Below the pieces are notes generated by a model. That model did no database searches, was not told the DNA's origin, and was given only the letters and a program-made list of their open reading frames with translations. From the NCBI RefSeq assembly GCF_006874475.1, contig NZ_VIRM01000004.1, positions 124,001 through 188,000 on the forward strand: DNA of 64,000 nt, in the 5' to 3' direction. The position numbers were made by a program, and so were the translations under genes. This document shows, one piece after another, positions 60,705 through 64,000 of the stretch. Source of the DNA: Microbispora hainanensis. Lineage in GTDB: Bacteria; Actinomycetota; Actinomycetes; Streptosporangiales; Streptosporangiaceae. Position 1 is the stretch's first letter. Every line of letters begins with the position of its first letter.

Positions 60705-62221
60705 TCCCGGCGACTGCGCGGACACATCCCGCTTTCGCCTACCTCCGCGCCCGCCGGAGGCGGCCGGCGTCCTGGTCGGACCGCTACACGAGCGTCTTCG
60801 TCCTGCTCGTCGCCGCCGCGGTGCTCGGCCATCCGGTCGCGGAGGCGCTCGCGGGGCTGGCCCATCGGGCCGATCCCGCGCGGCTCGGCCCCGGGCTCGC
60901 GCTGGTCGCCGCGGCCTACGCGGGCTTCCTCGCCCTGGCCCGGGCGCTCGGGCCCGTCGTGCTGCCCGCCGCCGACGCGTCGTGGCTGGTGACGTCGCCG
61001 CTGCCCCGCCGGGCCGTGCTCGGCCGTACGGCGCTGCTCCTGCTGGCGGCGGCGGTGCTCGCCGGGGCGGCGCTCGGGCTGACCGCGCTGTGGATGTTCG
61101 GAGCCCCCGGCCAACTCGGGGTGCGTCTCGCGGCGGCGCTGGTGCTCGGCGCCGCGGCGGGCGTGGGCGGCATGGCCACGGCGGTGCTCGGCCAGCAGTC
61201 CCCGGCGGCGGACGTCCGGCTGCAGCTCCTGATCGGCGGGGCTCTTTCCGTGGCCGTGCTCGCGGCCGTGCTCGGCGCGGGGCCCACCCGCCGGGTGCTC
61301 GCCGCCGTCGCCGAGGCGCCCGCGTCCCTGGGCGCGGCGGTCGCCGGCGTCGCCTCCGTCGTGGCCGCCTTTCTCGTACGGCAGGCCTGGGCGGCGCTCG
61401 ACCGCATCCCCGCCCGCCGGATCCTGGCCTCCTCGACCAGGACGGCGCGGGTGACCTCGGCGGCGACCACCCTGGATCCCGGGATGCTCACCTGGGTCGC
61501 GGAGGACGCCCACTGGCGCGGCCGTGCACTGCGCTCGCGTCCCTGGCCCCGCCTCGTGTCGCGGCTCGGCCCGGCGTCCGCGCTGGCCTGGCAGGAGTGG
61601 CTGCGGGTGGGCAGGCGGCCGGGCCGCCTGGCGGCGCTGATGGGCGCCGCGGCCCTGCCCGCCGTCTGTGCGAGCGCCACCGGCGGCGGGCTCGGACCGG
61701 CCGCCGGGCTGCTGCTGTGCGGGGCGCTGACCGCGGCCGCGATGTGCACCGCAGGGGTCCGGCGCGACGGCGGCGACCCGGCCCTGGCCCGGATGCTGGC
61801 CGTGGACGGCAGGGCCGTGATGGCCGCACGGGCGGTGCTGCCCGCGCTGCTGGCCGCCGCCTGGTCGGCGCTCGCCCTGGCGGTGCTCCAGGCCGTGGGC
61901 GCGCTGCCGCCGGGGGCCTGGTGGGCGTTCGGTCCTGCGGTCGCCCCCGCGCTCGCCGCGGGCGCGCTGCGGATGGCCCGGCGACGGCCCGTCGACCACT
62001 CCATGCCGGTCATCGACACCCCGGGCGGCGCGGTGCCGACGGGACCGCTGTTCTGGGCGTTGACCGGCGTTGACCTCGCGCTGGTCGGGTCGCTGCCCAC
62101 GCTGGCCGCCCTGGCGTCGCGACCCGCCTCGGTAGCGCCGTACCTCGCGGTCCAGGCCGTCGCCGGGGCCGCGGTGCTCGCCGCCTACATCCTGCGGACG
62201 GGCAGCGGCAACCGCCCGTGA
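60701..62221 (+). CDS. DUF6297-like ABC permease
   Basis: 506 residues with about 10-12 hydrophobic segments and two large hydrophilic stretches. Start GTG 60701 overlaps the ATPase stop. WLVTSPLPRRAVLGRT is the conserved-looking cytoplasmic coupling part near residue 95, and ALAWQEWLRVGRRPGRLAAL lies after the middle. Family assignment to DUF6297 is from memory of similar actinobacterial neighbours of ATPase genes. The pair is a complete ABC exporter candidate. Confidence 0.8.
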   Translation: MIPATARTHPAFAYLRARRRRPASWSDRYTSVFVLLVAAAVLGHPVAEALAGLAHRADPARLGPGLALVAAAYAGFLALARALGPVVLPAADASWLVTSPLPRRAVLGRTALLLLAAAVLAGAALGLTALWMFGAPGQLGVRLAAALVLGAAAGVGGMATAVLGQQSPAADVRLQLLIGGALSVAVLAAVLGAGPTRRVLAAVAEAPASLGAAVAGVASVVAAFLVRQAWAALDRIPARRILASSTRTARVTSAATTLDPGMLTWVAEDAHWRGRALRSRPWPRLVSRLGPASALAWQEWLRVGRRPGRLAALMGAAALPAVCASATGGGLGPAAGLLLCGALTAAAMCTAGVRRDGGDPALARMLAVDGRAVMAARAVLPALLAAAWSALALAVLQAVGALPPGAWWAFGPAVAPALAAGALRMARRRPVDHSMPVIDTPGGAVPTGPLFWALTGVDLALVGSLPTLAALASRPASVAPYLAVQAVAGAAVLAAYILRTGSGNRP

Positions 62222-63249
62222 ACGCGGGCCCGGATCATCCCCGGGCCCGCCGCACCGGCTGCCACGCCGCCGGGTGGTCCCCGCCGCGGTCGCAGACGCA
62301 GCAGCGGTCGAAGCGGAACGGCCGGTCGCCCGACTCCTGCCAGATCCCGGCGCTGTAGGGGTCGCTCGACGCCGGGTTCACCAACCTGGCGATCACGAGG
62401 GCCACGACCGCCCTGGCGCACAGTCATGCCTCCCCGCGCGCCCGCTCGCCGCGCCCACGGCTGTTCCTGGTGGAGCCGCTGTGACACGAACACATGCTTG
62501 CCGGTGTGCAGCGCCTCCGCGACGTGCCGGGAGGAAGGGCCGCCGTCGGCGCCGTCCACGACGTACAGGCAGTCGGCCAGTCCGCAGGTCACGACGCGCG
62601 CGCGGTCCGCGGCGCGGCCGCCGGGAGCGGTGCCGGGCCAGCAGGAGGAGACGACCGCGCCGCGCTCGGCTATCCGCTCGGCCACACTGGCGTACTCCCC
62701 GAGGGCTGCCAGGTCGCCGACGCCGCCCTCGGGGACGCACACGGTCCGCCCGCCGGCGGCCAGCGCGGCCCGGTGGACGGCGGCGTCCACGGGGGTGCGG
62801 AGGGGGGCGACGACGACCAGCCCGGCCTCGGCTAGGGCCCGCGCCGCGGCGGTGGCGTGGCCGGCGGCGTGGCCGGCGATCACGGTGACGGCCCGATGGT
62901 CTCCGGGCCGGAACCCGCCGCGCACCCAGAGGAACGGCGGCCGGTCGTACGCCCAGAGCAGGTTGCCGGGGTAGACGGCGTCGAGCACGGTGACGAGGTG
63001 GACCCCCTCGGCTCGCATGGCGGCGATGAGCTCACGCCCCCACGCGAGGTCGGCGGGCCCGACGCGGGCGGCGAGGGCGGCGGCGTGCGCCCGGTCGTCC
63101 TCGTCCCGGCTCGCGCACGCGCCGTCGAGCAGCTTCAGCGCGCTGCCGGCGTCGAGGATGACGCGTGCGGTGTGGAACCAGGGCGCGCCGTGCGTGGCCC
63201 TGGTGAGGGCGAGGACGCCCGCCTGCTCCTGGATCGTGGTCATGCTCAT
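62185..63249 (-). CDS. DprA-like (Rossmann, DNA-processing A) protein with probable frameshift near its end
   Basis: 354 residues in this frame. A helical N-terminus (ACASRDEDDRAHAAALAARV) precedes a DprA/SMF-like domain: VLDAVYPGNLLWAYDRPPFL, AVTVIAGHAAGHATAAARAL, AAGGRTVCVPEGGVGD, RGAVVSSCWPGTAP. Beyond about 62420 this frame turns into improbable Arg/Pro/Gly sequence, whereas another frame (62235-62415) reads like protein, so one frameshift is likely. DprA loads RecA on single-stranded DNA in competence; proteins of this kind in actinomycetes are often phage- or accessory-linked. Start ATG 63249 or 63243. Confidence 0.65.
   Translation of the reverse strand: MSMTTIQEQAGVLALTRATHGAPWFHTARVILDAGSALKLLDGACASRDEDDRAHAAALAARVGPADLAWGRELIAAMRAEGVHLVTVLDAVYPGNLLWAYDRPPFLWVRGGFRPGDHRAVTVIAGHAAGHATAAARALAEAGLVVVAPLRTPVDAAVHRAALAAGGRTVCVPEGGVGDLAALGEYASVAERIAERGAVVSSCWPGTAPGGRAADRARVVTCGLADCLYVVDGADGGPSSRHVAEALHTGKHVFVSQRLHQEQPWARRAGARGGMTVRQGGRGPRDRQVGEPGVERPLQRRDLAGVGRPAVPLRPLLRLRPRRGPPGGVAAGAAGPGMIRARVHGRLPLPVRRM
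62235..62415 (-). pseudogene. Out-of-frame C-terminal piece of the DprA-like gene or separate small ORF
   Basis: In a different minus-strand frame, after a TGA near 62420, the sequence reads AVVALVIARLVNPASSDPYS, then WQESGDRPFRFDRCCVCDRG and GDHPAAWQPVRRARG to a stop at 62235. The composition and a CCVC cysteine cluster look like real protein. Either a frameshift split the gene or this is a small independent gene starting at a GTG near 62400. Confidence 0.45.
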
Positions 63250-63580
63250 CACCAACTCGGATGTGCTTCCGGCGAGAACGTACGCTCCGGCACCGACATT
63301 CGCGGACGGGGATCGTGGTGGTGCGGTGGCCATCGTGCCGAGCCCGGCGCCGCGGCGCTTGGCGTTCCCGCGAACGGGCCATGCCCGATCGGGCTTTGAC
63401 AGCCGGAGCCCGCCTCTGCGGACGGCCGGGCAGGAGTGCGCGACCCGCTTCGAACGGCCCGGCCTGCGCGTAGGAGTGGGACTACGGACTGTGACCCGAC
63501 TGTGATCTCGATGATGACTACGCGAAGTCAACTTCGGCGTACCTTGCCGTCAAGGCGTTGCCGCACCGCAGGGGAGGGGC
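63250..63580. other. Divergent intergenic region before the TRAP permease
   Basis: No gene is supported. It should hold promoters for the DprA-like gene and the TRAP permease. An inverted repeat at 63523-63536 (CGAAGT / CA / ACTTCG) lies 45 bases before the permease start, and the ribosome site GGGGAGGGG precedes GTG 63581. Confidence 0.5.
63523..63536 (+). promoter_or_regulatory. Inverted repeat upstream of the TRAP permease
   Basis: CGAAGT / CA / ACTTCG is a perfect 14-base palindrome about 45 bases before GTG 63581. Possible operator; no regulator is adjacent in the window. Confidence 0.4.
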
Positions 63581-64000
63581 GTGACCGAGACCCGGGCCGA
63601 GACGTCGGCGGAGGACCTCGTCGCCGAGTTCGACGCGGAGCGTCCCGCCCGGCGCCTGTCCGGCCGCACGGCGGCGCTCGTGACGATCGTCGCGCTGGCC
63701 CTGTCGCTCTACGCGCTCTACCAGACCTTCCGGCCGGGGGCGGTCCTGCCCTACCGGATGGCGTTCCTGGCGGTGGTGCTGCCGCTGGCCTTCGTCTGCT
63801 ACAAGGCGCGGCGCGGGGGCAGAGACCGCCCGGGCGCCATCGACTGGGTGCTCGCCGCGTTGTCCCTGGCCGTCTGCCTGTATCCGATCGTCGTCTTCGA
63901 CGACCTCATCCGCCGGGCGTACGCGCCGACGGCGCTCGACGTGGCGGCGGGCGCGCTGCTCACGCTGCTGCTCTTCGAGGCGTGCCGGCGGACCGTGGGG
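63581..64000 (+). CDS. TRAP transporter fused permease (DctQM type), 3' end outside window
   Basis: The 140 codons in the window run open to the end. After a hydrophilic N-terminus (VTETRAETSAEDLVAEFDAE) come membrane segments ALVTIVALALSLYALYQTF, PYRMAFLAVVLPLAFVCYKA, DWVLAALSLAVCLYPIVVF and DVAAGALLTLLLFEACRRTV. The YALYQTF and R-M-A-F pattern is typical of the first part of fused small-plus-large TRAP permeases that work with TAXI binding proteins. The family call is from this partial N-terminus and is moderate. GGGGAGGGG is directly upstream of GTG. Confidence 0.72.
   Translation, partial: MTETRAETSAEDLVAEFDAERPARRLSGRTAALVTIVALALSLYALYQTFRPGAVLPYRMAFLAVVLPLAFVCYKARRGGRDRPGAIDWVLAALSLAVCLYPIVVFDDLIRRAYAPTALDVAAGALLTLLLFEACRRTVG

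Overview
The window is very GC-rich, densely coded DNA from an actinomycete. GTG and TTG starts are common, and it carries an LAL-type LuxR regulator, an F420-type LLM oxidoreductase, a divergent glgC/glgM pair, a cobalamin riboswitch ahead of class Ia ribonucleotide reductase, a LigD polymerase domain and a DUF222/HNH protein. A Streptosporangiales-like chromosome fits, but that is inference; no rRNA or marker protein fixes the genus. There is no prophage, complete insertion sequence or CRISPR array. The two window ends cut through genes: a DUF222-HNH endonuclease at the left and a TRAP-type fused permease at the right.

Layout. 1-5.3 kb: HNH protein, a decayed region with short repeats, then an extra EF-G-like GTPase on the minus strand. 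Upstream of that GTPase lies a long leader with a 35-codon ORF, a tandem repeat and a strong hairpin. 5.3-8.5 kb: phosphotransferase, a tiny coupled ORF, a sugar-isomerase-like TIM barrel and a DUF2332 protein. 8.6-18.1 kb: a cytochrome P450 lacking the ExxR arginine, a LigD polymerase, and a minus-strand block of GMC oxidoreductase, cysteine-nucleophile alpha/beta hydrolase and a large LAL regulator. 18.3-21.8 kb: a molybdopterin-oxidoreductase-like protein that has lost its Fe-S and Mo-ligand cysteines, a 20-residue ORF and a glycine-rich repeat protein. 22.2-24.3 kb: TetR regulator and MFS exporter. 24.5-24.8 kb: tRNA-Val and tRNA-Gly with a terminator.

24.9-31.2 kb: DJ-1/PfpI, a methyltransferase, glmS with a small upstream gene, a cysteine hydrolase, an AraC regulator and an orphan TctC-like binding lipoprotein. 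31.2-34.9 kb: possible NrdR boxes, a B12 riboswitch and nrdAB. 34.9-40.4 kb: MscS channel, a pentapeptide-like membrane protein, a DUF5685 protein with a cysteine tail, enoyl-CoA hydratase and an Rv1733c-like membrane protein. 40.8-46.2 kb: one giant protein, C-A-T-TE-MFS, with a serine adenylation code and a cysteine thioesterase. 46.2-49.6 kb: phosphotransferase, glgC and glgM. 49.5-53.8 kb: alcohol dehydrogenase, PgeF, MarR/VOC and LLM/TetR divergent pairs. 54-57.6 kb: a secreted duplicated-domain protein, two PAP2 phosphatases and a hypothetical. 57.9-58.1 kb: tRNA-Cys and a second tRNA-Gly. 58.2-64 kb: ACT protein, Dus, ABC ATPase with DUF6297 permease, a DprA-like gene with a probable frameshift, and the TRAP permease.

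The most unusual items are the exporter-fused single-module NRPS, the cysteine-stripped molybdopterin protein with its coupled peptide and repeat-protein partners, and the leader in front of the spare EF-G. Several genes also carry in-frame tandem repeats with units of 12, 15 or 24 bases, which looks like a habit of this genome.
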